Shown piece by piece: positions 1 to 9,292 of a DNA stretch of 64,000 nt (the first letter of the stretch is position 1; each line of letters starts with the position of its first letter). Source of the DNA: Paenibacillus pabuli (GTDB taxonomy: Bacteria; Bacillota; Bacilli; Paenibacillales; Paenibacillaceae); contig NZ_JBDOIO010000003.1 in assembly GCF_039831995.1 (NCBI RefSeq), forward strand, positions 2,480,001 through 2,544,000, in the 5' to 3' direction. The notes beneath the pieces were generated by a model. The model was not told the DNA's origin. It was given only the letters and a program-made list of their open reading frames with translations, and ran no database searches. Both the position numbers and the translations under genes were made by a program.

Positions 1-663
1 GCTCAAGGACCGCTGGACGTCCTATACACCCCGCCCACCTTCATCCATCTGCTGGAGAGTGGACAATGGGATGCCGCCGAAGAGAAAATACTCGCCGTCT
101 GTGCAGAGCTGGATGAGAAATGGTCGGAATCGTGGGAGCATTGCATGGAGGCTGGTTTTCTCATTACCGCTTCGTTCACTAACCTCGCCCACCGAAACAA
201 GCTGACCCTGACCAGCCTCATGGGCAGCGATATTGAGTATCTTCAGAGCGGGGAGGCCTTCTCCACCATCGGCAAACTGCGCAAATGGTCGCTCGGCGTC
301 CTCGCCAAGCTCAAGGAAGGTACATCCAACGAAATCAAGGATATTCGGTCTGAGTATGTGAAGAAGGTTCAGGAGTTTACGGATAAAAATCTGCATCTGG
401 ATGTGTCTTTGCGTGTGCTCGCCGATCATGTCAATCTGCATCCGACCCATCTGTCCAAGATTTACAAGATCGAAACGGGCGAAGGCATCAGTGAATATAT
501 CTCGCGCCTGCGCATGGATCGGGCCTGCCACAAGCTGGTCACAACCACCAAAAAAGTATATGAAATCAGCATGGAGATTGGCTATATGGACCCGGCGTAT
601 TTTATCAAAGTGTTCAAGCGTCAGTTCGGCGTTACGCCACAGGAGTACCGAGACCAGCACTAA
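1..663 (+). CDS. Response regulator with AraC-type HTH, C-terminal part (5' end outside window)
   Basis: The frame is open from base 1, so the gene starts upstream of the window. The last ~100 residues form an AraC/XylS DNA-binding domain: two helix-turn-helix units, with LRVLADHVNLHPTHLSKIYK in the first and EIGYMDPAYFIKVFKRQFGV plus a PQEYR end in the second. The part before it resembles the linker of YesN-type response regulators, which normally have an N-terminal REC domain that would lie outside the window. In Paenibacillus such regulators pair with a membrane histidine kinase and control a nearby sugar ABC transporter. The binding-protein gene 108 bp downstream on the same strand is the obvious target. 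That pairing is inference. The family assignment is firm and the signal is unknown. Confidence 0.85.
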   Translation, partial: AQGPLDVLYTPPTFIHLLESGQWDAAEEKILAVCAELDEKWSESWEHCMEAGFLITASFTNLAHRNKLTLTSLMGSDIEYLQSGEAFSTIGKLRKWSLGVLAKLKEGTSNEIKDIRSEYVKKVQEFTDKNLHLDVSLRVLADHVNLHPTHLSKIYKIETGEGISEYISRLRMDRACHKLVTTTKKVYEISMEIGYMDPAYFIKVFKRQFGVTPQEYRDQH

Positions 664-770
664 TAACATAATAGAGTCCTATCAAAACTAACAAACTCAT
701 ATAGATGCCCTCCCGCCTGAATTGGTACAGTTACACTTGTAAAGATCATACACCGTAGGGGGATTGAACA

Positions 771-2450
771 ATGATCAAATTCAAAACATGGTGGTCCTTG
801 CTCATGGTCATCGCACTCATCACCATCACTGCGTGCGGCAGTGGCGATTCAGCCAGTGAAAATGGTACAGACGATACGCCGGCGACGGTCGGGTCAGCCG
901 AAGCCGAAGCTGCTTTTGCGAAAGGAAAATATGACCCACCCATTGAGTTCAGTTCGGTTCGTATGCCGAAGAAATATGTGCAAGGTGACACCAAAGAGAA
1001 CAACGTTCACGATCGCTGGATGCTCGAAACGCTGGGCATGAAGCATAAGGATTCATGGTATCCGGCTAATGACGATCAATACAGACAGAAGCTGCAGCTG
1101 GCCATTGCTTCAGGCGAGAAATTGCCTGATTTCGTATCCGTTCCAACGAACGCGGTACTCACCAATCAGCTGATCGACTCCGGTCAATTCATCGCCATCG
1201 ATGAACTGTTCGACAAGTACGCCAACAAAATCCTGAAGGATCACGCTGCAGCGCATCCCGAGTTGTGGTACCCGTTCACCAAGGATGGCAAGAGATACAA
1301 CATGCCGATCCTGGAGTACACCGATAACGACGATACCCTGCTCTGGCTCAGAGAAGACTGGATGGAGAAGCTGAACCTCGAAGCACCTAAGACCATCGCA
1401 GATCTTGAGAATATCATGGACAAATTCAAAAATGAAAACCCGGACGGCCTGTCTCCGGATAAAGTATTCCCACTGGCGATCTCGCTTAAAAATAACACCA
1501 ACACCTGGATGGGCTCGCTCGACTGGTTGTTCGGCGCTTACGGCACGATCCAGGAACAATGGAACAAAGACGCAAACGGCAATCTGGAGTACGGCTCCAT
1601 TAATCCCGGTGCCAAACAAGCCCTTGCGAAGCTGAATGAATGGATGAACAAAGGGTATATCCATACTGACTCCGCGCTGTGGGACGAAGGTAAGTCTGCT
1701 GAAAGCTGGACTGCTGGCACGGCTGGCATCCTGCCTGGCGCAAACTGGGTACCCGACTGGCCTGCACCAGACCTACTCAAGAACGTACCTGGCGCGAAAT
1801 ACAAAGCCTACCCTATTCCGGCTGGTCCAGACGGCAAGATTGGTACAAAGTGGCAGAACTCTGGCGTTAACGCCAGTATCATGATCAACAAGGATGCCAA
1901 GCATCCGGAAGCGATTTTCCTGTACTACAACTACCTGCTCGATAACTTGGCGAACCCGGCTGCGGGCAGTCCATATGAGTACGGCTTTGCCAAAGGATAC
2001 GACTGGGATATCATTGACGGTCAACCGACCAGTGACAAAGAGAAGATCAAAGACTTCTCCAACGAGTTCCCGTTCCTGACGGGTCCGGCTCGTATCCCGG
2101 ATCTATACATGAAAACCCTCGTGAAGCTGGCTGACGGCGAGAAGCCCGAAACCCCATACGAGAAACAAATGGCCGAGTTCCGCAAACCTGAAAACTGGGC
2201 CGCTGCCAAAGTCGTGATGTCGCAGCTCGACATTCGCAAACAAAACTACTTCACCGGCGCAGCCACACCAACCATGGTCTCCAAGTGGAACCTACTTCGC
2301 CAGTCCGAGATGGAAACCTTCAACAAAATCATCTACGGCAAGCTGCCGATCGATGCCTTTGACCAATTCGTCGCCAACTGGAAATCCAACGGCGGAGATC
2401 AGATCACACAAGAAGTGAATGATTGGTTTAAGTCGGTAAGTGGGAAGTAA
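771..2450 (+). CDS. Extracellular solute-binding lipoprotein (LplA/YtcQ-like)
   Basis: This 559-residue protein begins with a basic N-terminus, a hydrophobic stretch and the lipobox ITAC at residues ~19-22. It should therefore be a lipid-anchored binding protein on the outer face of the membrane. The mature part has the layout of the large (500-560 aa) family-1 binding proteins that work with LplB/LplC-type permeases in Paenibacillus and take up complex oligosaccharides. An AGGGGG ribosome binding site stands 8 bases before the ATG. No permease gene is adjacent in the window; a strong terminator follows directly, so the permeases would be encoded elsewhere or upstream of the window. Substrate unknown. 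Confidence 0.85.
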   Translation: MIKFKTWWSLLMVIALITITACGSGDSASENGTDDTPATVGSAEAEAAFAKGKYDPPIEFSSVRMPKKYVQGDTKENNVHDRWMLETLGMKHKDSWYPANDDQYRQKLQLAIASGEKLPDFVSVPTNAVLTNQLIDSGQFIAIDELFDKYANKILKDHAAAHPELWYPFTKDGKRYNMPILEYTDNDDTLLWLREDWMEKLNLEAPKTIADLENIMDKFKNENPDGLSPDKVFPLAISLKNNTNTWMGSLDWLFGAYGTIQEQWNKDANGNLEYGSINPGAKQALAKLNEWMNKGYIHTDSALWDEGKSAESWTAGTAGILPGANWVPDWPAPDLLKNVPGAKYKAYPIPAGPDGKIGTKWQNSGVNASIMINKDAKHPEAIFLYYNYLLDNLANPAAGSPYEYGFAKGYDWDIIDGQPTSDKEKIKDFSNEFPFLTGPARIPDLYMKTLVKLADGEKPETPYEKQMAEFRKPENWAAAKVVMSQLDIRKQNYFTGAATPTMVSKWNLLRQSEMETFNKIIYGKLPIDAFDQFVANWKSNGGDQITQEVNDWFKSVSGK

Positions 2451-2476
2451 GATTGATTTGGGAAAAGTAAAGCATT

Positions 2477-2521
2477 AAAACCCGAGCCGAAGCGAGTTGT
2501 CACGCTTCGGCTCGGGTTTTT
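2477..2521 (+). terminator. Rho-independent terminator after the binding-protein gene
   Basis: A perfect 18-bp inverted repeat (arms 2477-2494 and 2503-2520, 8-base loop) is flanked by A and T runs. It ends transcription of the lipoprotein gene and could work in both directions. Confidence 0.9.
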
Positions 2522-2574
2522 AAGTGAAGAGCGGGGTTCGCTTCCCCTGACCTATGGGTTCGCGTTAGAGGGTC

Positions 2575-2622
2575 AAGCCAGTGTATGCTTACAAAGCTAT
2601 TTAAGCATACACTGGCTTTTTT
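2575..2622. terminator. Second strong hairpin terminator
   Basis: A perfect 17-bp inverted repeat (arms 2575-2591 and 2602-2618, core AGCCAGTGTATGCTTA) is followed by a T run. It lies between the plus-strand lipoprotein gene and the minus-strand gene at 2775, so it can serve as a backup or bidirectional terminator. Confidence 0.8.
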
Positions 2623-2774
2623 AGCTTTAAAGTCATTGATTAACTATGACATTCCATTTGACATAATTCTGTTCGTGTCGTGTGAAACTCCTAGGATACG
2701 TTTCACCATTCTCGTCTATACTCGCTCCCTCACCAGCAGCCTGCCATGCTAACACTGCTAAGTTCATCCGTCAC

Positions 2775-3086
2775 CTAGCTTAGGTCAGTTTCATGTCCCT
2801 TCTCCACCAACATCGACTGGCCTAACAAGGAAAATGTCAGTTGAATGCCATCTCGCAGCCCCTGCATGTACAAACGTTCATTCTCTATGCCTTTTCTGAC
2901 AATGTAACGATTCTCCCACTCGATATATTCTGGTGTCTGATTAATACCCTCACCTGCAAACAAAGCTTCGAACGCTTCGTCCGTTTCCCCACGTACTCGA
3001 CTCAGTTCAGGATCATGCTCAATCCGGGCAGTCAACTCATCTAGCCTTGCCTGAATCGCTCGCTGAATCCACGGTGGAAAATCCAT
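2775..3086 (-). CDS. Small hypothetical protein downstream of a Spo0E-like gene
   Basis: A 103-residue acidic, helical protein starting MDFPPWIQRAIQ. The start was chosen at this ATG because GGGGAGGAG sits directly before it; an in-frame ATG seven codons upstream would place the ribosome binding site inside the gene. No signal peptide or membrane segment. It follows the Spo0E-like gene at 3120-3305 closely on the same strand, so the two are probably one transcript. I do not recognise the family. Confidence 0.6.
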   Translation of the reverse strand: MDFPPWIQRAIQARLDELTARIEHDPELSRVRGETDEAFEALFAGEGINQTPEYIEWENRYIVRKGIENERLYMQGLRDGIQLTFSLLGQSMLVEKGHETDLS

Positions 3087-3119
3087 AGCTTCTCCTCCCC
3101 TACGCATTATGTACTCACA

Positions 3120-3305
3120 TCATTGTACAACTCGGTTATGTCTCGCCTTCATTTCACTAACTCGTGCCACCAGTTCTTCCACCCTTCGGCTCTGTTCCTG
3201 AACCGCAGGACTGTCCCACAACGGAATCGCTTGCTTCAAGGATGCCTCTCCAAGCTGATTAAGCTTGCGCCGTTCCTCTTCCAACAAGTCAAGCAACCGG
3301 CTCAT
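3120..3305 (-). CDS. Spo0E-like aspartyl-phosphate phosphatase family protein (tentative)
   Basis: A 61-residue protein predicted to form a two-helix hairpin: LLEEERRKLNQLG in the first helix and QSRRVEELVARVSEMK in the second. This matches the size and layout of Spo0E/YisI/YnzD phosphatases, which dephosphorylate Spo0A~P and block sporulation. The catalytic-type motif of the family is SxxLD; here it reads S-R-R-V-E, so activity is uncertain. An AGAGGTG ribosome binding site precedes the ATG. The family call is by length and pattern only; any short helical protein is an alternative. Confidence 0.5.
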   Translation of the reverse strand: MSRLLDLLEEERRKLNQLGEASLKQAIPLWDSPAVQEQSRRVEELVARVSEMKARHNRVVQ

Positions 3306-3469
3306 ACATGCACCTCTCTGATGAGTCTAAACTGCGCCATGTCTTGTTAAGACTAGACATGAACAGTCATTTTTAATGCGATTATCGGTTTATTTTATTT
3401 TAATTCGATATCCGCATTAAAACAACCATTATTTCTCATACAATTTGGTTGAAATGAGGGGTGTACATA

Positions 3470-3736
3470 ATGAAACATAGACAAGAACCACCTGGCGACA
3501 AAAATATCATCGGCTCCCGAGTCGTAGCTATTCGTAAAAGCAAAGGCATTAAACAACGAGAATTCCTGGCCAGACTGCAAACATTGGGTTTGGATATCAG
3601 TCAGACAAGTCTTTCCCGTTTGGAGGGCCAGTATCGTTTAGTTCAGGATTATGAAGTTGTGGTAATTGCGAAGGCTTTGGAGGTTTCTGTAGGGTATTTA
3701 CTCGGGGAAGAAATTAACAGAGAACGGCAATTTTAG
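3470..3736 (+). CDS. XRE-family helix-turn-helix regulator
   Basis: An ~88-residue protein consisting almost wholly of a Cro/C1-type HTH: VVAIRKSKGIKQREFLARL, then SQTSLSRLEGQYRLVQDYEV and AKALEVSVGYLLG. It should bind DNA as a dimer and act as a small repressor. The ATG at 3470 is preferred over a GTG at 3461 because GAGGGG lies about 7 bases before it. It stands alone on the plus strand at the left border of the accessory segment. Such regulators often belong to prophage or genomic-island remnants; no target is evident. Confidence 0.8.
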   Translation: MKHRQEPPGDKNIIGSRVVAIRKSKGIKQREFLARLQTLGLDISQTSLSRLEGQYRLVQDYEVVVIAKALEVSVGYLLGEEINRERQF

Positions 3737-3908
3737 ACCCAATAACAGGGTAACATTAAATGCTACCCATCTCATTTCCACAAATAGTTGACGATTTTTA
3801 TATCACTTTCTTTCATACTCAAGAGCGATTGTATTACTACATCAATTTGCCATGTTCGGATGTTCTTATCAGATTAAGGGCGTTTGCTTAATGATTAGAC
3901 AATGTTTG

Positions 3909-4604
3909 TTATTCTTCGGTAGGATATACTACAATGTGTTTATACTTCGACTCTTTCCTCATCTTTTTAACAAGTTCTTTCTCATCACTAATAATACTAA
4001 TTTCTTCTGGCACATTATTTAATTGTACTTTATTATTTTCAACCCCAACCAGCGGCATATGTATTGAAGTAAAAAAATGCATTAAAAATCCAAGGGAAAA
4101 ATCACTTTGAAGTTCAAACATATCTTGATCAAATCCACCACTTTTAACTTTATGACCTTCAATATCTAAATAGAGGTGTCGTTTATAATTCGGGAACCGT
4201 TTTTGTGCGTTCTGTAACAATTTAATTAATATACTAGCTGATGTTTCGAAATCTTCATGCTCGTAGACAACATGGTAAATAACAATTCCTTTGCTTTTTA
4301 ACATATTAAAGTTGTTTTCATCTTTCTGTATCGGTTCCAGTATATTGATTTCTCCGTTGAATCTCTGCTCTATTAAGTCAAACCAGTAATCTCTCATTTC
4401 ACGAATTTGTTTACGTTTTTCAGGGTTGCCTCCAAATAAATCATGACAAGAAGCGCAAAGTGGAGCAGCATTTTCTATAGTGTCATCGCCACCTTCAGCC
4501 TGGGGAATAATGTGATGAATCTCAACAAATTTTTCATGACAAATAACACATCTGAAACAGGCTCGTCTTTTGGCTTCATTCTTAACTTTTTCAGAAAATG
4601 CCAC
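3909..4604 (-). CDS. HNH endonuclease-domain protein
   Basis: A 231-residue protein with an HNH nuclease module in the first ~65 residues. Two zinc-binding CxxC pairs (CVICHEKF and CASCH) surround IHHIIPQAEGGDD, which supplies the catalytic His. The C-terminal ~150 residues, from IVIYHVVYEHED onward, are not recognised; they could be a sensing or targeting domain. The start is GTG at 4604 with AAGGAGG upstream. Genes with an HNH domain fused to an unknown domain are frequent among phage-defence and mobile-element proteins, and the neighbourhood (TIR remnant, cassette-type promoter) fits that. Function beyond nucleic-acid cleavage is not shown. Confidence 0.75.
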   Translation of the reverse strand: MAFSEKVKNEAKRRACFRCVICHEKFVEIHHIIPQAEGGDDTIENAAPLCASCHDLFGGNPEKRKQIREMRDYWFDLIEQRFNGEINILEPIQKDENNFNMLKSKGIVIYHVVYEHEDFETSASILIKLLQNAQKRFPNYKRHLYLDIEGHKVKSGGFDQDMFELQSDFSLGFLMHFFTSIHMPLVGVENNKVQLNNVPEEISIISDEKELVKKMRKESKYKHIVVYPTEE

Positions 4605-4625
4605 AATAATTTTTCCTCCTTGATG

Positions 4626-4654
4626 TTTCTATTCATATGATTTATTTTAGTCAA
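4626..4654 (-). promoter_or_regulatory. Candidate sigma-A promoter of the HNH gene
   Basis: On the minus strand TTGACT (4649-4654) is followed after 17 bases by TAGAAA (4626-4631). The -35 element is good and the -10 is weak. It lies just before the ribosome binding site of the HNH gene. Confidence 0.4.
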
Positions 4655-4995
4655 CATTTATTTGTATAAGCTCCATCAGAGGTTCTTCACTAAAAACTCT
4701 ATCTTTAGAACCAGTCCAGCGTAGTAACAAGCTTGAATCGTCTAACTATTAAGCAACATCATAAATCCCTTGTTTGCCGATTTCTCAGCAAAGAAGCAGT
4801 CTCTAGGCATCCCCGTGGCTAAGCATGACTATCTCAACTGGTTTAACAAACATTGCATTTATAAATCAGCGAGGTACACGAGAACTATTCAATATCATCA
4901 AGCAACCCTTAGAAAGTTATCCTCCACTGTTAACGATCCAAGCTCAAAATAAATTTATAATCTGAGTCTTTTATGAAACACATAAAATAATTAAT
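4655..4995. other. Intergenic stretch, no gene recognised
   Basis: AT-rich spacer between the HNH gene and the TIR remnant. A 60-codon plus-strand frame at 4770-4952 has no ribosome binding site and no recognisable content. Nothing resembling the attC-like repeats of the 14-20 kb array was found here. Confidence 0.5.
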
Positions 4996-5226
4996 TTAAC
5001 CCATAAGAAGTTCTCTAAGTGCTCTACTATATTCCTCTCTGAAATCAGCATACTTTTTTGTCTTTAATAGTTCAGGAATCTCACATTCTTCAATTAAAAT
5101 CGGTACAACCTTAACCATCCCAGAATTGATCTCATCCCAATATTTAGAATACCACTCTTCTTGAACCCATCTTACTGCGAATGTATTCCCATGAAATTCT
5201 GAATTCATAAAAACACCACCACCCAT
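4996..5226 (-). pseudogene. TIR-domain protein, C-terminal remnant
   Basis: The 76-codon frame matches the second half of a bacterial TIR domain. It has a serine-region equivalent followed by WVQEEWYSKYWDEIN (the conserved W..EE helix), then KVVPILIEECEIPELLK, YADFR and SRALRELL. A full TIR domain needs roughly 60 more residues at the front, including the FDVFLSY-like strand; the same frame is closed by a stop just upstream. The neighbouring frame carries about 48 open codons (5230-5370) that do not look like the missing part. Bacterial TIR proteins are NADases or signalling enzymes of anti-phage systems; this copy is presumably inactive. Confidence 0.65.
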
Positions 5227-5461
5227 TGAATCTGTATAATTTCTTCAAGCAAAAAAGCGTATACTCGCTCTGGAACAGATATATTAGAGAACATTACTTC
5301 ATTTGTTTGATCTGTTACGGATGTGTCCGGTTTATTAAACTTCGCTACTAAAATGCCCCTTTGAATCTATATTTTTTCTGACAGAACCTAGGGGATAAAG
5401 TTCAAAAAAATTTCAAATAGGTCCTTGTTACTAACTCATCGAAATCTCTAAATTCATTAGT

Positions 5462-6097
5462 TTAATCCGTTATTATTGTTGTTATTTTATGAATGAATCT
5501 TGAAAACTTTGACTTCGCTTCAACCTCAATTCTAGCTTGAACACTTCTATTAAAATTCTTATTAATAATCAACTCCGCTGAGCCTACACGTTCATGTGTA
5601 CTTTTTAGATTTAAAAATAGATGTTTAGTAGTTGGACTCTCTCGCTTTACTGGCATTAGAAATTGTACATCTTCAATGTTATCAAATATTTGACTATCTA
5701 GTTCTGCTTCAAGGATATCATTTGGAAACCTATCTTGCACAATTCTAAACTTAACGTCGACAAACTCAGTCTTTGATTTACCTAGTATCACAATATCTGA
5801 ATCAAAATAAGATATATTAAATAGTATTTGTTCTCTGCCCTCACCTTTTACAGCTGTAATTCTAGCAGTTATCTTATTTTCTAATTCTTCCTGCTTGACT
5901 TGCAAAGTATCATATTCAGTGGATACATAATCAAATGCTACTACACTAACAATAAAACTCAACACTACAGATAAAAGTAAAAATTTTGATAGTTTCCAAA
6001 ACTGACGAAAAAATTTTCTGATTTTTCTACTAAATACAATATCTCTTCTATTTTTTCTTAACTTGAGTTGAGTTTCTTTTCTAGTTTGAAAAATCAT
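5462..6097 (-). CDS. Membrane-anchored hypothetical protein behind a cassette-type promoter
   Basis: A 211-residue protein with a strongly basic cytoplasmic N-terminus (residues 1-38), one transmembrane helix (~39-58, FLLLSVVLSFIVSVVAF), a short helical segment and a C-terminal beta-rich part with several KRES-type loops. Topology would place most of it outside the cell. I do not recognise the family. It is the first gene after the promoter block at 6172-6258, which is shared with the start of the integron-like array at 21.3 kb. It may thus be an old first cassette, although no attC-like site was found on its far side. Confidence 0.6.
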   Translation of the reverse strand: MIFQTRKETQLKLRKNRRDIVFSRKIRKFFRQFWKLSKFLLLSVVLSFIVSVVAFDYVSTEYDTLQVKQEELENKITARITAVKGEGREQILFNISYFDSDIVILGKSKTEFVDVKFRIVQDRFPNDILEAELDSQIFDNIEDVQFLMPVKRESPTTKHLFLNLKSTHERVGSAELIINKNFNRSVQARIEVEAKSKFSRFIHKITTIITD

Positions 6098-6171
6098 AAT
6101 TGGATACCTTTCTTTTGAGATGAAATATTGGAACTTTTAAGTTTGGCTTACCTCGAATCTATTATTCAGAT

Positions 6172-6258
6172 TTTATGTACTTCGTAGTAACAATACATTA
6201 CGGCTCCGTTTTTGAACTAGTTTTATGATAACCCATGTACTGATATTTGCGAAGAAAT
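6172..6258 (-). promoter_or_regulatory. attI/Pc-like block, left copy
   Basis: This ~87-bp block matches 21314-21398: TTTATGTACTTCGTAG, GAACTA, TATGATAACCCA and ATTTGCGAAGAAA occur in the same order in both. Read on the minus strand it contains TTCGCA (6248-6253), a 17-base spacer and TATCAT (6225-6230), the same promoter as in the right copy. Both copies fire into the gene on their left. Next to the right copy sits the recombinase gene; beside this one no recombinase is left, only a small hairpin at ~6287-6302. It looks like the relic of a second integron-like platform. Confidence 0.65.
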
Positions 6259-6567
6259 AATTACTGAAATGTAATATTTAGAAAACTCTCAATCCCTTGA
6301 GATTTAATGGAATTTAAATATGCTAAATATTTAATTAAATCTTACACTCTTAACTAAGCAACTTCTGAGCTAACAAAAAAAACAGGTCATCTTTTCTTCT
6401 TATAACCTATCTCATAGTTGCTTTTTTACAGCTATACACACAAGAAGTAGCTTCTACAACCACTGATGGCAGGTAATGCTTCGTAAGCTCTCCTTTAAAA
6501 ATTGATGTTGCCCAGAGTAATCCATTCAGTTTCGCTCGTACCGAGCTTACACCAACATAACGCCCCC
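6259..6567. other. Spacer between attI-like relic and iron-regulator pseudogene
   Basis: AT-rich DNA with a short hairpin (TCTCAATCCCTTGAGA, about 6287-6302) where the recombinase gene ends in the right-hand copy. No gene is supported. Confidence 0.4.
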
Positions 6568-8158
6568 TCAAACCAACAACGCCTGCGCAATCTGACCCAC
6601 TATCCATTAACTCCTGTCGGCCCATAACAGCCAATCCATGTTGCGGCATCGACCGAGTGTATTTGCTGTCGCTCATCCGTATCGAACATTCCCCAGACAC
6701 GTTGCTCTGTCGTGGATATGCCCTCCTGCATCATTTCATTACTAAGTAAAAAATAGTGGCTGGCATGTACAGCCGGAAGTCTGTCAACTGAAGTATGCTA
6801 AGCCGTGTCGGAGTATCTGCTACAAATAACGGAACAGGGAAACCTAGATCACGGTACAGCACAGCGCCTGTGCGATGAGAGGCAGAATGTATTCGAACCA
6901 GAGAATCAAGCGGACGAATCAGAGCCATGCTTTTACCTGCCAGTACTGGAGCAAGCTCTTCGGACAGCAAAGCGGTTCGTCGGTGATAATCCGCTATAAT
7001 ACGCTTTGCCTCTGCTCGCTTGCCTGTCAGTTCACCGAACAGACTTAGAATGGTTTGCCAGCTTTCATTACGCTTAAACATGAGCACTCGAGCGATCCGA
7101 CTTAACCGTTCAACGTGCTGATCATGCACTTCGGTGCAAATAATCAGATCCGGAGACAGCCGCTCCACCGCAAGCAGATGATCGGCATATTGTACATCGA
7201 GTACAGCGATACGTTGCGGTGATTCGGTGACAGTATATCCCCCTCGCATATGGCAGATCACCGGGCCTTGTGCCGACTGATACGAAGAAGCCGTGCGATT
7301 CTGCAACAGGCATTCGCATAGTCTGCATCTTTTCTTGAAGCGGCGGCAAGTCGGTAATGCAGTGGTGGAACGCCATAATATTTCTTAAACGCCCTGCTGA
7401 AATAATACATATCGAGATAGCCCATTTTGTCTGCAATTTCACCGATGGAAGCATCCGTATGACGCAGCATCCATGAAGCACTCTCCATGCGCAGCTGAAT
7501 GAGGTACTCCATCGGTCCGAGCTGCTTCTCTTGTTTGAATCGTCGCTGCAGCTGTCTTACGCTGCATCCCGCGAGGGCTGCCAGCTCTTTCAGCTCAAGA
7601 TTCTGGCGATAATGCGATGTTATATAGGAAGCGACAACATCCACCATGTCGGACTCCGCTCCCCCCTGACATCGTTCATACTCCATGATCAGTTCGTAGA
7701 TCATACCCTGGAGCAGTGCATTAGCATAAAAACGTTCCAGCCCTTCGCCGCGGCCATTTGGCAACAATTTTTTCCGCGTTCTCGATCCATTCTGCGTGGG
7801 TTACCGAATTCTGTACAAATGAATTGCGCAGCGGGTGTTTGCGATACGAAGGCACAACAAGAGAGGCTCCCTCCATGGAAGAAGCCTTGTACATGATCAC
7901 CATATAATGAATGTCCTCTGCTCTGGCCGTCAGCGTAAAGGATGTCCCCTTCACCACATGACAGGCAAAAGAAGCTCCAATGTGGCAACCCTCACCATCC
8001 ATTGCAAGCTCCCCTTCCCCTCCACATGCCAGCAGTAAGACATTTGAAGTTAATTCCGTTTCGCGTAGAACGCTGCCTGTCTGCAAAGTACCGCTATATT
8101 CGTCAAGCATCTTAATCGCCGTATCACTCCAACCACTTGTCTGTTCTTGCTGCGGCAT
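6568..8158 (-). pseudogene. Decayed copy of the Btr-like AraC/substrate-binding regulator at 51364-53085
   Basis: The sequence parallels the intact regulator throughout. The N-terminal part (from MPQQEQTSGWSDTA) matches in one frame, the AraC HTH (QNLELKELAALAGCSVRQL) in a second, the binding-protein-like domain in a third, and a last ~55 codons are scrambled. Three or more frameshifts break it. About 40 residues present in the intact copy between ADHLLA and VERLSPDL are missing cleanly. Many substitutions remain silent or conservative, so it was functional until fairly recently. It cannot produce a full protein; individual fragments such as the HTH could in principle be translated. Confidence 0.85.
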
Positions 8159-8203
8159 TTCTCTCATCTCCTGACAATAGCAAAGGTAAAATGGTTGCTG
8201 TTG

Positions 8204-8385
8204 TCATTTTAATTGAGATTCTTTCTTATTGTTAATTTTCGGACATTTTCGGCAATATTCCCATGACAACTGGTAATAAAAACAACAGGGGATACGTTCG
8301 CTTTTCGCAACTGGAATGTTGTCCTTATGATCTGTGAAGCGGGTCAACGGATTACGTTTTACACCGAACACCTGCCTTGGTCCGA
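8204..8385 (-). pseudogene. 3' fragment of an FhuF-like gene, copy of 53130-53310
   Basis: About 60 codons match the C-terminus of the intact FhuF-like gene, including the Cys-Cys-Phe-Tyr-Tyr start and the C-x-x-C end of the iron-sulphur motif. The homology stops abruptly near 8385, and no upstream part of the gene remains. Together with the pseudogene on its left it shows that a continuous ~1.8-kb block was duplicated or retained. Confidence 0.75.
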
Positions 8386-8438
8386 CCTAACCTTCCTTGG
8401 GTCCCGCATCGTTGGAGCTTAATTCTTTTAAATGATGT

Positions 8439-9275
8439 TCAACCTTTTATACCGCTAAATGTAATGCCGCTAATAAACGTCTTTTGAAGAAAAAAGAACA
8501 AAACGATAATAGGTAATGTCATCAAGGTGGATACGGCCATTAAAAGACCCCATTCGGATCCCTTTTGGCTCTGAAATTGCTGCAATCCGAGCGAAACCGT
8601 GTAAGATGGTTCATTGGTTAAATAAAGCAAGGGACCCATGAAATCAGTCCAACTCCCCATAAATTGAAACAATGCCACGGCTAATACGGCGGATTTGGCT
8701 AGTGGAAACATGATCTGTAAATATATGCGGAACTCACTAGCGCCGTCTAAGCGGGCCGCTTCGCGCAGGGCATCAGGCAGTCCCATGAAAAACTGCCGCA
8801 ACAGAAAAATGTAAATGGGCACTCCAAAAAATTGGGGTACAATCAGTGGAAGAGGTGTCCCTACCCAACCTAATTTAGTAAACAACAGGAAAAGAGGAAT
8901 CATTGTCACCTGTCCGGGAATCATCATAACAGCAAGGGTAACAAAGAAAAGTATACCTCTCCCACGGTACTCTAACTTGGCAAAACTATATGCAACCAAG
9001 GGACAGGATATGATCACACCAAGCGTACTAACGATAGTTATAATCGCCGTGTTTTTCAGATATGTCCAGAAAGGGATATACTCAACAGCACGGGAATAAT
9101 TACTCCACAGAATTGGACGCGGAATCCACTCTGGTGGGAATGTAAAGATTTGTGTGAGTGGTTTAAGAGAAGTCGAAAGCAGCCAAATGAACGGAATCAT
9201 GAAAAATGCAGAAGCAACAATTAGACATACATAGGCTAACGCACGATTGATTCTTTTGATAGCGGTAGGATTCAT
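8439..9275 (-). CDS. Carbohydrate ABC transporter permease, MalG type
   Basis: A 278-residue integral membrane protein with about six transmembrane helices and the EAA loop EAARLDGASEFRIYLQIMFP, which contacts the ATPase. It is the second permease of a CUT1-family sugar importer. It lies 17 bp after the MalF-type gene and forms one minus-strand operon with it and the binding lipoprotein at 10301-11602. No ATPase gene is present; in Bacillota CUT1 systems usually share an MsmX-type ATPase encoded elsewhere. Confidence 0.9.
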   Translation of the reverse strand: MNPTAIKRINRALAYVCLIVASAFFMIPFIWLLSTSLKPLTQIFTFPPEWIPRPILWSNYSRAVEYIPFWTYLKNTAIITIVSTLGVIISCPLVAYSFAKLEYRGRGILFFVTLAVMMIPGQVTMIPLFLLFTKLGWVGTPLPLIVPQFFGVPIYIFLLRQFFMGLPDALREAARLDGASEFRIYLQIMFPLAKSAVLAVALFQFMGSWTDFMGPLLYLTNEPSYTVSLGLQQFQSQKGSEWGLLMAVSTLMTLPIIVLFFFLQKTFISGITFSGIKG

Positions 9276-9292
9276 CCCTTACTTCCTCCTCC

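Noticed and set aside
4770..4952. 60-codon plus-strand reading frame between HNH gene and TIR remnant
   Set aside because: No ribosome binding site and no recognisable composition; probably chance.
5230..5370. 48-codon open frame upstream of the TIR remnant as its missing N-terminus
   Set aside because: The sequence lacks the FDVFLSY-type strand and other marks of a TIR N-terminus.
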